A stretch of DNA of 64,000 bases from Paraburkholderia panacisoli (GTDB taxonomy: Bacteria > Pseudomonadota > Gammaproteobacteria > Burkholderiales > Burkholderiaceae). The DNA lies in the NCBI RefSeq assembly GCF_008369935.1, contig NZ_VTUZ01000019.1:109004-173003 (forward strand). Reading direction: 5' to 3'. The notes below the pieces were generated by a model. The model made no database searches. It worked only from the letters and a program-made list of their open reading frames with translations, and was not told the origin of the DNA. The first letter of the stretch is position 1, and each line of letters starts with the position of its first letter. The translations under genes and the position numbers were made by a program. Shown piece after piece: positions 43,844 to 52,827 of this stretch.

Positions 43844-44328
43844 AAATCAAATACCTCGATAGTTCCAGAAAGACGGTGCTCGTCGTCAACGCTGAGTTTC
43901 CTGTGCCGACTATTCTCAACGCGGCTGCGCATACCGTGCTTGGCCTCGTGGCCGCCAATGTTCCTTCTGCGTGGAGTCTTTTGCCTTACCCGAGTCCGGC
44001 GTTTGGGGCGAATTGTCACATTAGCGAATATCCAGTGGTCGTGCTCCGTGCGAAGCGCTCAAGCCAGTTGGAGAGGCTCGTACTGCAACTCAAGGAGGCG
44101 AATATTCTGCACAACGTTTTTATCGACTCCATGGTTGGCGCGAGCGCCACCGAGCAGCAGTCGGCGACCTTGTCGGCCAGGCCTGGGGAGAGCCGCGTCG
44201 TCTGTATCGGCTTGTTCGGTGAAGAGGAAGCGATTCGGCCGGCGATCAAGTCATTTTCGCTTTACAAGACGTCGGATGCGCTTAGCCACGCTCCGCAAAG
44301 CGCTCATGAGGGGCCAGCAACGTCATGA
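43840..44328 (+). CDS. DUF2000 family protein
   Basis: 162 aa, soluble. Recognised as DUF2000-like from KTVLVVNAEFPVPTILNAAA near the N-terminus, AAHTVLGLVAANV, and VVLRAKRSSQLERLVLQLKE followed by FIDSMVG. DUF2000 is related in fold to Pth2-type peptidyl-tRNA hydrolases, but its function is unknown. No ATG is available; the GTG at 43840 overlaps the desaturase stop (GTGA). The stop overlaps the azlC ATG. Such tight coupling implies a role tied to the neighbours. Confidence 0.72.
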   Translation: MKIKYLDSSRKTVLVVNAEFPVPTILNAAAHTVLGLVAANVPSAWSLLPYPSPAFGANCHISEYPVVVLRAKRSSQLERLVLQLKEANILHNVFIDSMVGASATEQQSATLSARPGESRVVCIGLFGEEEAIRPAIKSFSLYKTSDALSHAPQSAHEGPATS

Positions 44329-45032
44329 CCAGTAGGCGAGAACTCATCATTGGACTGACGACGCCCGTTGGGATGGGCTACATCCCAACGGGTTTTGCAT
44401 TCGGTGTGCTTGCCTGTCAGGCGGGCGTGTCGCCCGTGCTCGTGATTGCCATGAGTATTTTCATCTTTGCTGGTGCACTGCAATTTGCTGCTGTTCCGAT
44501 GCTCACCGCAACAGGCGGCCTTGGCACGGTTGCTCTCAGCACACTGCTGATCAACTTGAGACACATACTTTACGCAATTCCATTGCTCGACACCTTGCCA
44601 AAGGCGCGCGCTTGCCGTGCGTATGTCATAGCTGTACTCACCGACGAGAACTATTCTGTCCTGACAACCCTTCCTGAAGGAGAGCGCCGTCATCTTTCGA
44701 CTGCGGTGAGTCTGGTTAACCACGGTTACTGGGTCGGTGACACCGTGTTGGGAGTACTGCTTGGCAAGCAGGTATCGCAATGGATACCAAATCTCGATTT
44801 TGCGTTACCGGCGCTGTTTACCATCTTGACCGTGGAACAATACTTGGCTCGGCGTCGCTGGATACCGGCGGTGGTCGGCACCGGTGCTTACATTGTCGCC
44901 GCGGCGCTGCTGCCCAATTACGCGTTGATCGTCTCGCTGGGGGTAGGCTTGTTCATGCTGCTGACACGAGCGGTCGCGTTTCCGCTGGTATTGGACGGAG
45001 AAACCGCGCGAGGGAGTGATGGGAACAATTGA
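44325..45032 (+). CDS. azlC: AzlC family exporter subunit
   Basis: 235-aa inner-membrane protein of the AzlC/YgaZ family, the large subunit of a two-component amino-acid exporter (branched-chain amino acids and toxic analogues in characterised cases). MGYIPTGFAFGVLACQAGVS, FIFAGALQFAAVPML and STLLINLRHILYAIPLLDTL are family hallmarks, with about five to seven helices. The start overlaps the DUF2000 stop (ATGA) and its 3' end overlaps azlD by 14 bases. Confidence 0.92.
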   Translation: MTSRRELIIGLTTPVGMGYIPTGFAFGVLACQAGVSPVLVIAMSIFIFAGALQFAAVPMLTATGGLGTVALSTLLINLRHILYAIPLLDTLPKARACRAYVIAVLTDENYSVLTTLPEGERRHLSTAVSLVNHGYWVGDTVLGVLLGKQVSQWIPNLDFALPALFTILTVEQYLARRRWIPAVVGTGAYIVAAALLPNYALIVSLGVGLFMLLTRAVAFPLVLDGETARGSDGNN

Positions 45033-45336
45033 ACAATGGCTCGCCGTAGGGGTTATGAGCGCGCTGACAATCTTACTGCGTGCGTTGCCCACATTGATGC
45101 ACCGCTCAGTCCTTCGAAGTTCATGGATGATAATGCTCAATCTGGAACTTCCTATGTGCGTAATGGTTATTCTGGTCACGCACTCCATCGTTGCTGGTCA
45201 TTCTGCCGCGCCAATCGGACACCAGATCGTTGCGCTATTGGCGGTGGCATTGAGTTACCTCCGTTGGCGCAACGCACTTCTCAGTGTGGGGATAGGAATG
45301 GGTCTGCTTGCTATGCTCACACACTACATTCGGTGA
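45019..45336 (+). CDS. azlD: AzlD family exporter subunit
   Basis: 105-aa small partner of AzlC with about three or four helices (WLAVGVMSALTILLRALPTL, LPMCVMVILVTHSI, LSVGIGMGLLAMLTHY). The ATG at 45019 overlaps the end of azlC; GAGGG lies just upstream, and a GTG at 45016 is an alternative. It is the last gene of the AT-rich operon. AzlCD placed behind modifying enzymes suggests export of the pathway product (inference). Confidence 0.9.
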   Translation: MGTIEQWLAVGVMSALTILLRALPTLMHRSVLRSSWMIMLNLELPMCVMVILVTHSIVAGHSAAPIGHQIVALLAVALSYLRWRNALLSVGIGMGLLAMLTHYIR

Positions 45337-46079
45337 GTGAGCGCGCCGGGACATGGGCGCAGACAAGTTACGACCCAAGCACGAAATCCGGCGCACATGG
45401 AGGCTATATGCAAAAGGGAGGAGACCAAGGTTCCACTGGAATGATGCGACACATCGGCCTTCGCCCGTTTTGCGGGAGGAGTTTATTTACCCCGCCGATT
45501 GCCGTTGCAGCGCCTTAGCGTACCTTCGGCTCCGGCGGCTCCCGATAGTCGAACCTCACCGAGCGCCAGCGTCAACTGGGCGAGCAGATGGCGCGGCTCG
45601 GAATGAACGCGTAGCTCACCGGCCGCGCAGCCGAGCTGCAATGGGTCGGGCACCACGGCGCGCAGTTTGCCAGGTCGGTGAGGTAGGTAGTGATCAGAAA
45701 CTCGCGATCGATGAAACGATATCGGTCTGTCGGAAATGGAGCGCGCGTGAACTGCATTGCGAATCCATTTGACAGCACGCTTTTGACTTCCATGTTTCTC
45801 ACTTGCGGTCGAACGCGGTTTGATCGCTTGGCTCTGCATCGGGGTATCGTCCGATTCCGGGGCCAATCGTCGTCGGGACATCGTTGCATCGTCGCCGGCC
45901 CCTCACCAATTATTTCGAGATATTGCGCCGTTGACGTTTCCGGGCCTGGCGGGCTGCGCTAAAATCGGCGGGCATACCGTCGGCGCCACGGGCTCACCCG
46001 GGTCAACGAACGCGCGACACGGGGCGGCTAAAACCAAAATACAGCGGCAAGCGCCGAAAGCGCCGCGCGGGGGAACGGA
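45337..46079. other. Junction between AT-rich operon and signalling genes
   Basis: 743 bases without an intact gene. Contains the broken acetoacetate decarboxylase gene at 45515-45793 on minus. The left part (45337-45514) shows nothing recognisable; the right part (45794-46079) probably includes the promoter of the HDOD gene. Confidence 0.6.
45515..45793 (-). pseudogene. adc: Acetoacetate decarboxylase remnant
   Basis: Minus-strand remnant of an acetoacetate decarboxylase (ADC) gene. From the ATG at 45793 the frame reads MEVKSVLSNGFAMQFT then YRFIDREFLITTYLTD, matching ADC N-termini. A one-base shift then leads to KLRAVVPDPLQL. Next comes PVSYAFI back in the first frame, then HLLAQLTLALGEV in the second frame, which matches the ADC C-terminus (AEHxLADLTLxLGxV type). 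FDYREPPEPKVR and a TAA at 45515 close it after another shift. Only about 280 of the usual 740 bases remain, so the middle is deleted. Confidence 0.75.
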
Positions 46080-47438
46080 ATGACCACCATCGCAATCGAG
46101 ACTCTGAGCCAGACCGGCGCGGCGGACAACGCGCAATCGCTCGCCAGCTTCGCCCGGCAGCCGATTCTGAACCGGGACGGAATGCTCTGTGGCTACGAGA
46201 TCAAGGTGCGGGCTGCGGCATTGCCGCCGGTCGAAGCAACCGATGCAAGCCAGGCGGCAGACCCCGATGCATTGCCGGGCCGCGCGTGCGATCCCGCGCA
46301 ACAGGTGGCGCGAGGCATCATCCGCGGCCTGGTGCAAGGCGATGTGCGCGGTGCGCTCACCGGGCATGTCGCGTACGTCGATGTCAGCCGCGAAATGCTG
46401 CTCGACGACTTCATTCTGCGGCTGCCCGCCGACCGCTTCATGTTCGAGCTGTCGTCCGCGTTCGAGATCGACGACGAACTGATCGCGCGTATCGTGCGAC
46501 TCCATGGCCGGCGCTATCGTTTCGTGCTCGACGAGGTGACGCAGCCCAACGAGACGTTCGCCAAACTGCTGCCTTATGCCGAGGTCGTCAAGATCGACGT
46601 CGCGCGTGCGCCGCGTGCGCTGCTGCCCAAGCTCGTGAGCGTGCTGAAGTCGGCGGGCAAGCTGCTGCTCGCATCCGGTATCGATGCCCAGCCCGATTTC
46701 GAAGCGACGCATGCTCTCGGCTTCGACCGCTTTCAGGGCTACTTCTTCGCGCGGGCGCAAAGCTCGGCGTCGCGCCGCGTCAGCGCGCCGCGTCACGCGC
46801 TGCTCAATCTGCTGCAATTGCTGGCGGGCGACCCCACCGTCGCGCAACTCGAAGCCGAACTGAAGCTGAATCCGGTGCTGGTGATGCACCTGATGAAGCT
46901 CGCGAATTCGAGCGGTCTCGCAGTCGGCCATAAGGTGACCACGCTGCGCGACGCGATCAACGCGACCGGCACCGACCGCATCGCGCGCTGGACGCAGTTG
47001 CTGCTCTATGCCGACGGCCGCAAGGTCGCGCTCGAGGACGACCCGTTGCTGCAACTCGCGGCGACCCGCGCGCGCTTCATGGAACTGGCGATCGAGCGCC
47101 TGCCCGAGGCGGGCCGCGACGAGGCCGACGCGGCGTTTCTGACCGGCGTGTTCTCATTCGTCGACGCCGTGTTCGGCGGCTCGCTCGAAAGCACGTTGAA
47201 CGTGCTGACGCTGTCGCGTCCGATCCAGGCCGCGATCCTGCGCCGCGAGGGCGTGTTGGGCGGACTGCTGAGCGTGGTGGAGGCGCTGGAGTGTGCGCAG
47301 TGGGAGAAGGTCGCCGCGTTGTGCGAACGCCTGCAGCCGTTGACGCTGGAAGAGGTCGCGCAGATGGGCTTGGCCGCGGGCGCGTGGGCGGGCGTCGCGG
47401 ATCGCAGCGCGGAAGGGTTGGAAAGGATCGAGGACTGA
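46080..47438 (+). CDS. EAL-like/HDOD signalling protein (degenerate EAL)
   Basis: 452 aa of the YuxH type: N-terminal EAL-like domain (about 20-240) plus C-terminal HDOD domain (about 245-440). The EAL catalytic residues are largely gone: EAL reads EIK (GYEIKVR), the DD pair reads LDEVTQPNE, and the EKVE segment reads ASGID. So it cannot hydrolyse c-di-GMP and at most binds it. VVKIDVAR and FQGYFFARAQ remain. HDOD core: LEAELKLNPVLVMHLMKLAN. Paralogue of the gene at 51319. Confidence 0.88.
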   Translation: MTTIAIETLSQTGAADNAQSLASFARQPILNRDGMLCGYEIKVRAAALPPVEATDASQAADPDALPGRACDPAQQVARGIIRGLVQGDVRGALTGHVAYVDVSREMLLDDFILRLPADRFMFELSSAFEIDDELIARIVRLHGRRYRFVLDEVTQPNETFAKLLPYAEVVKIDVARAPRALLPKLVSVLKSAGKLLLASGIDAQPDFEATHALGFDRFQGYFFARAQSSASRRVSAPRHALLNLLQLLAGDPTVAQLEAELKLNPVLVMHLMKLANSSGLAVGHKVTTLRDAINATGTDRIARWTQLLLYADGRKVALEDDPLLQLAATRARFMELAIERLPEAGRDEADAAFLTGVFSFVDAVFGGSLESTLNVLTLSRPIQAAILRREGVLGGLLSVVEALECAQWEKVAALCERLQPLTLEEVAQMGLAAGAWAGVADRSAEGLERIED

Positions 47439-47639
47439 GGCGTGAGGGCCACACGCGCCGCGGCGGTCAAGCCCGAAGCCGGCGGCCACGTCATGGACCG
47501 CATGGACGATAGAGCGCGCGTGGCTCGCATGCGCGGCACCCGCCAGACTGAGCGAGTCTCGAACAGCGTTGAAGCAGGGCAGATACTAAATCGGTGAGAG
47601 TGAAGTCGAAGTACCGTGATCAACGATCACGCCACGTCC

Positions 47640-49097
47640 TCACATCGTCTCCATTTCCCGCATCTGCCCCAGGCCAAAAAAACGGCCTAACTCCTTCGCC
47701 AACTCGTTCAACACGCTCATCTCCTTCTGCGAGATGCGGCGCGGCTCCTGAGTATGAGACCAGTCGCCGTATAACAGCGCCACCGTCTGGTCGCTCTCAT
47801 CGACGACCGGCAACAGCACGAAGGCGCGGGTGTCGTCGAACGAGCGGCGAAACCATTCCGGTAATCGCGCGACGATCTTCGGGTCGCGCGCGTTCTCGAT
47901 GAAGATGCCCACCGAATTCGCGATGGCCAGATGAAACACGTCGGGCTCGAACGCGCTGTTGAAGGTCAGCTTCGGCAGCGCCGCGTCGGTCTTCGGACCC
48001 AGACCGAGGCGCGCCTTGAACGTGCCGTTGCTGTGCTTGACGAATACCACCGTGCGCGCGAAGCCGAGGCCGGCCAGCACGGTTTCCGCGGCCATCGCGA
48101 GAGCCGGCGCGAGCGGGCTGCCGTCGGGCAGGCCGCGCAGATCCTTGACGCCCACCGCGATGCGCGCCTCGGGGTCGAGCGCCTCGCGCGCGATCGCATC
48201 CGCATTCGCGCGCAGCTCGACGATCTCGGCCATCACGCCGTCGCCGCCTTCCTCGCGGGCAAGCGCGACGCTCATTTCGAGCAGCACCTCGGGGTCCGTA
48301 TTCAACGCGCCGCTATATTCCTGCGCGAGTTCGGCGATGCGCGCCTCGCGTTCCCAGTCAGGCATGTTCTGCTGGGTCAGCACGTCGGCGACCGCTGTCG
48401 AGTAATTGGTGATCGCGCGCAGCCACTGCACCTGGCGCGGCTGTTCCACGTCCTGCGGATCGAACTCGCCCATGCCCGAGCGGATCATGTCGGGTAGACG
48501 CCAGCGCACGGCGGCTTCGGCGCCGATCTCGTCGAACGTCACGCCGAGCACCAGCACGCAGGCATCGGCTTCGAGCGTGCCGTCGTCGATATGCCGGCGA
48601 ATCTGGTCCCACTCGGCGTCCAGATAGAACACCACCAGCAGCTTGCCGATCTGCCGCATCAGCGTGCAGACCACCGCTTCCTCGCCGGCGCGCAGATCGC
48701 CGCGCTCGGTCAGCTTGCGCGCGACGCAGCCCGACAGCAGCGTGCGGTTCAATTCCAGTTTTGCGTCGATGCGGCGCGGCGCGCTGTGATGAAAGTGATC
48801 GACGATCTTCAGGCCGACGACGAGATGACCGACCGCGTCCATGCCGAGCACCATCAACGCGCGCGACACGGTCGTGATATTGCCGCCGAACGCCATGTAC
48901 ATGGCCGAGTTGGCGAGTCGCAGCACTTTTTGCGTCAATGCGAAGTCCGACAACACCACTTGCACGAGGCCCGTGAAGTCGAGGTCGTCATTGTTCATCG
49001 CCGCCATGGTGGTGCGCAGCGACTGCGACAGCATAGGGAAATCGCCGCGCTCGCTCATTCGCGTCCAGAGCCGGTCGAGCACTGCCGCCTTTACCAT
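47640..49097 (-). CDS. HDOD domain protein with C-terminal GAF-like region
   Basis: 485 aa. Residues about 15-220 form an HDOD domain (VQVVLSDFALTQKVLRLANS, TTVSRALMVLGMDAVGHLVV), a relative of HD phosphohydrolases lacking the metal ligands, used in two-component and c-di-GMP networks. Residues about 310-470 look like a GAF-type sensor (GLGFARTVVFVKHSNGTFKA, IFIENARDPKIVARLPEWFR). I start at the ATG of 49097 (MVKAAVLDRLW); the frame extends eight codons further. Convergent with the HDOD gene to the left. Confidence 0.82.
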   Translation of the reverse strand: MVKAAVLDRLWTRMSERGDFPMLSQSLRTTMAAMNNDDLDFTGLVQVVLSDFALTQKVLRLANSAMYMAFGGNITTVSRALMVLGMDAVGHLVVGLKIVDHFHHSAPRRIDAKLELNRTLLSGCVARKLTERGDLRAGEEAVVCTLMRQIGKLLVVFYLDAEWDQIRRHIDDGTLEADACVLVLGVTFDEIGAEAAVRWRLPDMIRSGMGEFDPQDVEQPRQVQWLRAITNYSTAVADVLTQQNMPDWEREARIAELAQEYSGALNTDPEVLLEMSVALAREEGGDGVMAEIVELRANADAIAREALDPEARIAVGVKDLRGLPDGSPLAPALAMAAETVLAGLGFARTVVFVKHSNGTFKARLGLGPKTDAALPKLTFNSAFEPDVFHLAIANSVGIFIENARDPKIVARLPEWFRRSFDDTRAFVLLPVVDESDQTVALLYGDWSHTQEPRRISQKEMSVLNELAKELGRFFGLGQMREMETM

Positions 49098-49188
49098 GTG
49101 AGTCCCGCAAAAACCATACACGTTCCAATGATTGCCACGCCGGCTGGTGGCCGGCTTGTTCCGCTGCGTAAGCGCTGCGCCCGCATGG

Positions 49189-51003
49189 CTAGGCGCAGTG
49201 CAGGTGAAGCGTGCGCGCTTCGAAACGCTGCGCGAGTTCTTCTGAAGGCAGCGCCTTGCAGACGAGCCATCCCTGAATGTGGTCGCATCCCATCTCGGTG
49301 AGCAGCGTGCGCTGCGCTTCCGTTTCGACGCCTTCGGCTACCAGCTCGAGATCGAGTGTCTGCGCGAGTCCGACGACCGCGCTAACGATTGCCTGATCGT
49401 TTCGCGAGGTTAGCAGATTCTCGACAAAACTCCGGTCGATCTTGAGCTTGGCGAGCGGAAATCGTTGCAGGTAAGCGAGGCTCGAATAGCCGGTGCCGAA
49501 GTCGTCGACGGCAAAGCGGATGCCCATCGCGGTCAACTCTTCGAGCAGACCCTTCGCGTGGTCCGGGTCGTGCATCAGCAGGCTTTCGGTGATCTCGAAC
49601 ACGACGCGGCGCGGATCGATGCCGGTCAGCGCAATCGCCTCGCTCACGGAGTCCTTGAAGCGCGGATCGCGGAACTGCTGCGGCGACACGTTCACGGCCA
49701 CGTATTGCAGCGAGATGCCTTGGGCGTCCCACTGGATCAACTGCATGCAGGCGACCTTCAACACCCAGTTGCCGAGGAAATTGATCAGGCCGATCGACTC
49801 CGCGAGCGGAATGAACATCGACGGCGGCACGAGGCCATGCACCGGATGCGCCCAGCGGATCAGCGCCTCGACGCCGACCACGCCGTGCGTGCGGCTGCTC
49901 GTGATCGGCTGGAAGTGCAGCGAGAACTCGCCGTTGCGCACGCCGTCGTACAGATCGGCTTCGAGCTTCAGGCGTTCGGCGTCGGCGGGGTTGTCGTCCG
50001 GCACGTAGAACGCGAGCGTGTTGCCGCCGGCCGCCTTGGCTTGCAGCAACGCATGGTCGGCCCAGCGCAGCAGGTAGGTGTCGTGCGCGGCGGTGTCGTT
50101 GGCGTGGCGCACGTCGGGATAGAGCGCGATGCCGATGCTCGCCGACAGATGCACCTGCTGGCCCTTGAACACATAAGGCTGCTGGATCGCGGTCAACAGG
50201 CGCCGCGCCAGCGCTTCGGCGGTGGCGGCCGCGTCGGTGCGGCTGGCGGCGGGCTTCACAAGGATCGCGAACTCGTCGCTCGCCACGCGCGCCACGGTCT
50301 CGCTCGGACTCGTCATGTTCAACAGACGCCGCGACGTGTCGCGCAGCATCTCGTCGCCGGCGTCGTAGCCGAGCGCGCGGTTCACGCGCTGATAGTCGTC
50401 GAGGTCGAGCAGCAGGAGCGCAGCCGGCGTGCCGTGCGCGTCGGCCTGCTGCTGGGCGTCGAGCAGCGCGGGTAGCAGCGCCGACTGGTTGGGCAGACTG
50501 GTCAGGCGATCCAGATGCAGCGCCTGGGTCAGACGCTCCTCGGTGGCGCGCCACGCCGACACGTCAAAGCCGGCGATCGCATAGCCGTCGATGCCGTCGT
50601 GGCAGCTGCGCACCACACGCAGTTCGACGGTGATCGGATAGGTCAGCGACTTGATCAGGCCGAGCGTCGCCTTCTCGACGCTGCCCGTGCTGGACGCGCG
50701 CGCCAGCAGCGCGTCGAGGCGTGGCACGTCGACGGGCGCGACGAGGTCGTGCAGCGCGATCGTCTCCAGATACTCACGGTGGTAGCCGATGAAGCGCAGG
50801 CTCGCGTCGGACACATAGATGAAGCGCAGCGCGGCATCGACGTGCGCCAGCAGGTCGACGGCGCCGACCACCTGTTCCAGTTGCGCAGCGCGGCTCGCGC
50901 CGGTCTGCTGAGTGCCGTCCACGCGCCGGCCGAACGCACGAAGCCGGTCGATGACCGTGCGCAAGGAGCCCCGGCGGGGCGCGGTGATCCTGTTCGCTTC
51001 CAT
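49189..51003 (-). CDS. PAS-GGDEF-EAL protein, likely c-di-GMP phosphodiesterase
   Basis: 604 aa from the ATG at 51003. PAS at about residues 40-150, GGDEF-like domain at about 165-330, EAL at about 345-595. The diguanylate-cyclase motif reads ASDEF instead of GGDEF, so synthesis is unlikely. The EAL domain is intact: GVEALIRWAHP, NVSPQQF, FEITESLLM, VDDFGTGYSSLAYLQ, KLKIDRSF, VAEGVET and HIQGWL. Predicted: hydrolyses c-di-GMP under PAS control, perhaps with GTP binding at the degenerate site. Soluble, with no membrane segment. It diverges from the HDOD gene at 51319. Confidence 0.92.
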   Translation of the reverse strand: MEANRITAPRRGSLRTVIDRLRAFGRRVDGTQQTGASRAAQLEQVVGAVDLLAHVDAALRFIYVSDASLRFIGYHREYLETIALHDLVAPVDVPRLDALLARASSTGSVEKATLGLIKSLTYPITVELRVVRSCHDGIDGYAIAGFDVSAWRATEERLTQALHLDRLTSLPNQSALLPALLDAQQQADAHGTPAALLLLDLDDYQRVNRALGYDAGDEMLRDTSRRLLNMTSPSETVARVASDEFAILVKPAASRTDAAATAEALARRLLTAIQQPYVFKGQQVHLSASIGIALYPDVRHANDTAAHDTYLLRWADHALLQAKAAGGNTLAFYVPDDNPADAERLKLEADLYDGVRNGEFSLHFQPITSSRTHGVVGVEALIRWAHPVHGLVPPSMFIPLAESIGLINFLGNWVLKVACMQLIQWDAQGISLQYVAVNVSPQQFRDPRFKDSVSEAIALTGIDPRRVVFEITESLLMHDPDHAKGLLEELTAMGIRFAVDDFGTGYSSLAYLQRFPLAKLKIDRSFVENLLTSRNDQAIVSAVVGLAQTLDLELVAEGVETEAQRTLLTEMGCDHIQGWLVCKALPSEELAQRFEARTLHLHCA

Positions 51004-51318
51004 GTTTGTCGCTGGCAACCTGTGTTCGTCTGGCTGGCGGGGCGGTCTCTGGCTCCGCCGGTTGGGCGGTTAAGAGGTATCAGGCCGCCCCATCAGAACG
51101 AGATAACGACCCGCGGCGGAAAATCTTTAGCGGCAGCAGCAAAAAACAACCGGACAGGATGCGCGCGCGAACAACATGCGTGCGCGCCGGCGGCGGCGCG
51201 GGCGCAATTCGGTTAAAGTGGCGGCGCTTCATGTCGTTAACAGGGCAACCCTTAATGTGCAGTGCCGGCCATGACGTCGCTGCTGCGTAGCATTTCCGAA
51301 CACTTGCACCGATGATCC
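51004..51318. other. Divergent promoter region
   Basis: 315 bases between two divergently read signalling genes. No gene seen; expected to hold both promoters. Confidence 0.5.
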
Positions 51319-52656
51319 ATGTCCGAACGTCATTCTGCCAGGACCCGTGCCCGGCGCATCGAGGTGCTTGACCCATCCGCCGGGGCCGCCGAGGCAGCGT
51401 CCGCCGCGCAGTTCGTCTATCTGGGCCGCCAGCCGATTCTCGATCGCCACGGCGCGCTCAATGCCTATGAGCTGCTGTTCAGAGCCGGTGCGCATAACTA
51501 CGCCGAGATCAACTGCGACACCCAGGCCACCGCGCAGGTCGTCGCGCATACGATCGGCGGGATCGGTGTGCAGGCGGTGCTCGGGCATCACCGCGGCTTC
51601 GTCAACATCGACCGCGCGCTGCTGTTCAACGACATCGTCCATCTGATGCCGCCCGAGCGCTTCGTGCTCGAGATCCTCGAAACCGTCACGTTCGACGCGC
51701 AACTGACGCGCCGCCTCGGCGAGTTGCGCCGCGCCGGCTTCCAGGTCGCACTCGACGATGTCAGCGAGCCGTCGGACGAGCTGATCCACGTGCTGCCGTA
51801 CACGGATATCGTCAAGATCGACTTTCTGCAGACCGGGCGCGCCGCGCTCGCCGAACTGGCCACTATCGTGCGTAGCCACGGCAAGACCTTGCTCGCCGAG
51901 AAAGTCGAGACGCACGCGGACTTCACGCTCGCCCGCGAGCTCGGCTTCGATCTGTTCCAGGGCTACTTCTTCGCGCGGCCTCAGGTGCTGAGCGCGCCGC
52001 GCAGCCGCTCGCTGCGGCCGGGGCTGCTGCGCCTGCTCGCGCTGCTCTCGCGCGATGCCGGCATCGGCGAACTCGAAGCCGAGCTGAAGCTGAACCCGAG
52101 CGTGGTGGTGCAACTGCTGCGGCTCGTCAATTCGAGCGCGTTCGGGCTGGGTCGCAACATTGCGTCGCTGCGCGAGGCGATCCTCGCCACCGGCACGCGG
52201 CAGATCGCGCGCTGGGCGCAACTGTTGCTGTACTCGGACAGCGGCGATCTGCCGTGGCGCGCCGATCCGCTCGTGCAACTGGCCGGCACGCGCTCGCGGT
52301 TCATGGAGCTGGCCGCGAGCTGGCTGCGCCCGTCCGATGACGAGTTTGCCGATGCCGCGTTCATGACCGGTATTTTTTCTCTGGTCCACGTGGTGTTCGA
52401 CAGCACGCCGGGGACGGTGCTGGAGAAACTCGGCCTCGCGCCGCAGATTCGCGAAGCGATCGTCGCGCGCACGGGCGAACTCGGCGCATTGTTGCGTCTG
52501 GCCGAAGTGGCGGGCGAAGGCGGCGACGCCGCGGCGATTGCCGCCGCGCCCGATGCGCCGGCCGGCTTCGCGGCGCTCACGCCGGATGTGTTGTCGGAGC
52601 TGAATCTGTCCGCCGCGGCGTGGTTCGGCGCGCATGTCGAGGAAACGGGCGGCTGA
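51319..52656 (+). CDS. EAL-like/HDOD signalling protein
   Basis: 445 aa, same architecture as the gene at 46080: EAL-like (about 30-230) then HDOD (about 235-425). Here the EAL-type residues are better kept: YELLFRAG, NIDRALL, VLEILETV, LDDVSEPSDE, VKIDFLQ, EKVETHADF and LFQGYFFARP. It may therefore still bind or slowly turn over c-di-GMP. HDOD: LEAELKLNPSVVVQLLRLVN, IARWAQLLLYSD. Close similarity to the gene at 46080 implies local duplication followed by decay of one copy. Confidence 0.9.
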   Translation: MSERHSARTRARRIEVLDPSAGAAEAASAAQFVYLGRQPILDRHGALNAYELLFRAGAHNYAEINCDTQATAQVVAHTIGGIGVQAVLGHHRGFVNIDRALLFNDIVHLMPPERFVLEILETVTFDAQLTRRLGELRRAGFQVALDDVSEPSDELIHVLPYTDIVKIDFLQTGRAALAELATIVRSHGKTLLAEKVETHADFTLARELGFDLFQGYFFARPQVLSAPRSRSLRPGLLRLLALLSRDAGIGELEAELKLNPSVVVQLLRLVNSSAFGLGRNIASLREAILATGTRQIARWAQLLLYSDSGDLPWRADPLVQLAGTRSRFMELAASWLRPSDDEFADAAFMTGIFSLVHVVFDSTPGTVLEKLGLAPQIREAIVARTGELGALLRLAEVAGEGGDAAAIAAAPDAPAGFAALTPDVLSELNLSAAAWFGAHVEETGG

Positions 52657-52827
52657 GCCGGGCGGCGCGCGTCGAGGGGTCTTTGGGGCCGCGTCATACG
52701 CAGTTCGTGCGTCCGTGATTCAATAGAGAGTGCAGCGAGGAGCGGGGTTGCGTCGAACGCCGCCACGCCCCAGTCATTCGACAAAGCGTATTTGACAAAG
52801 CGCGCGCACTCGCGCGAGGAGGAGCAG

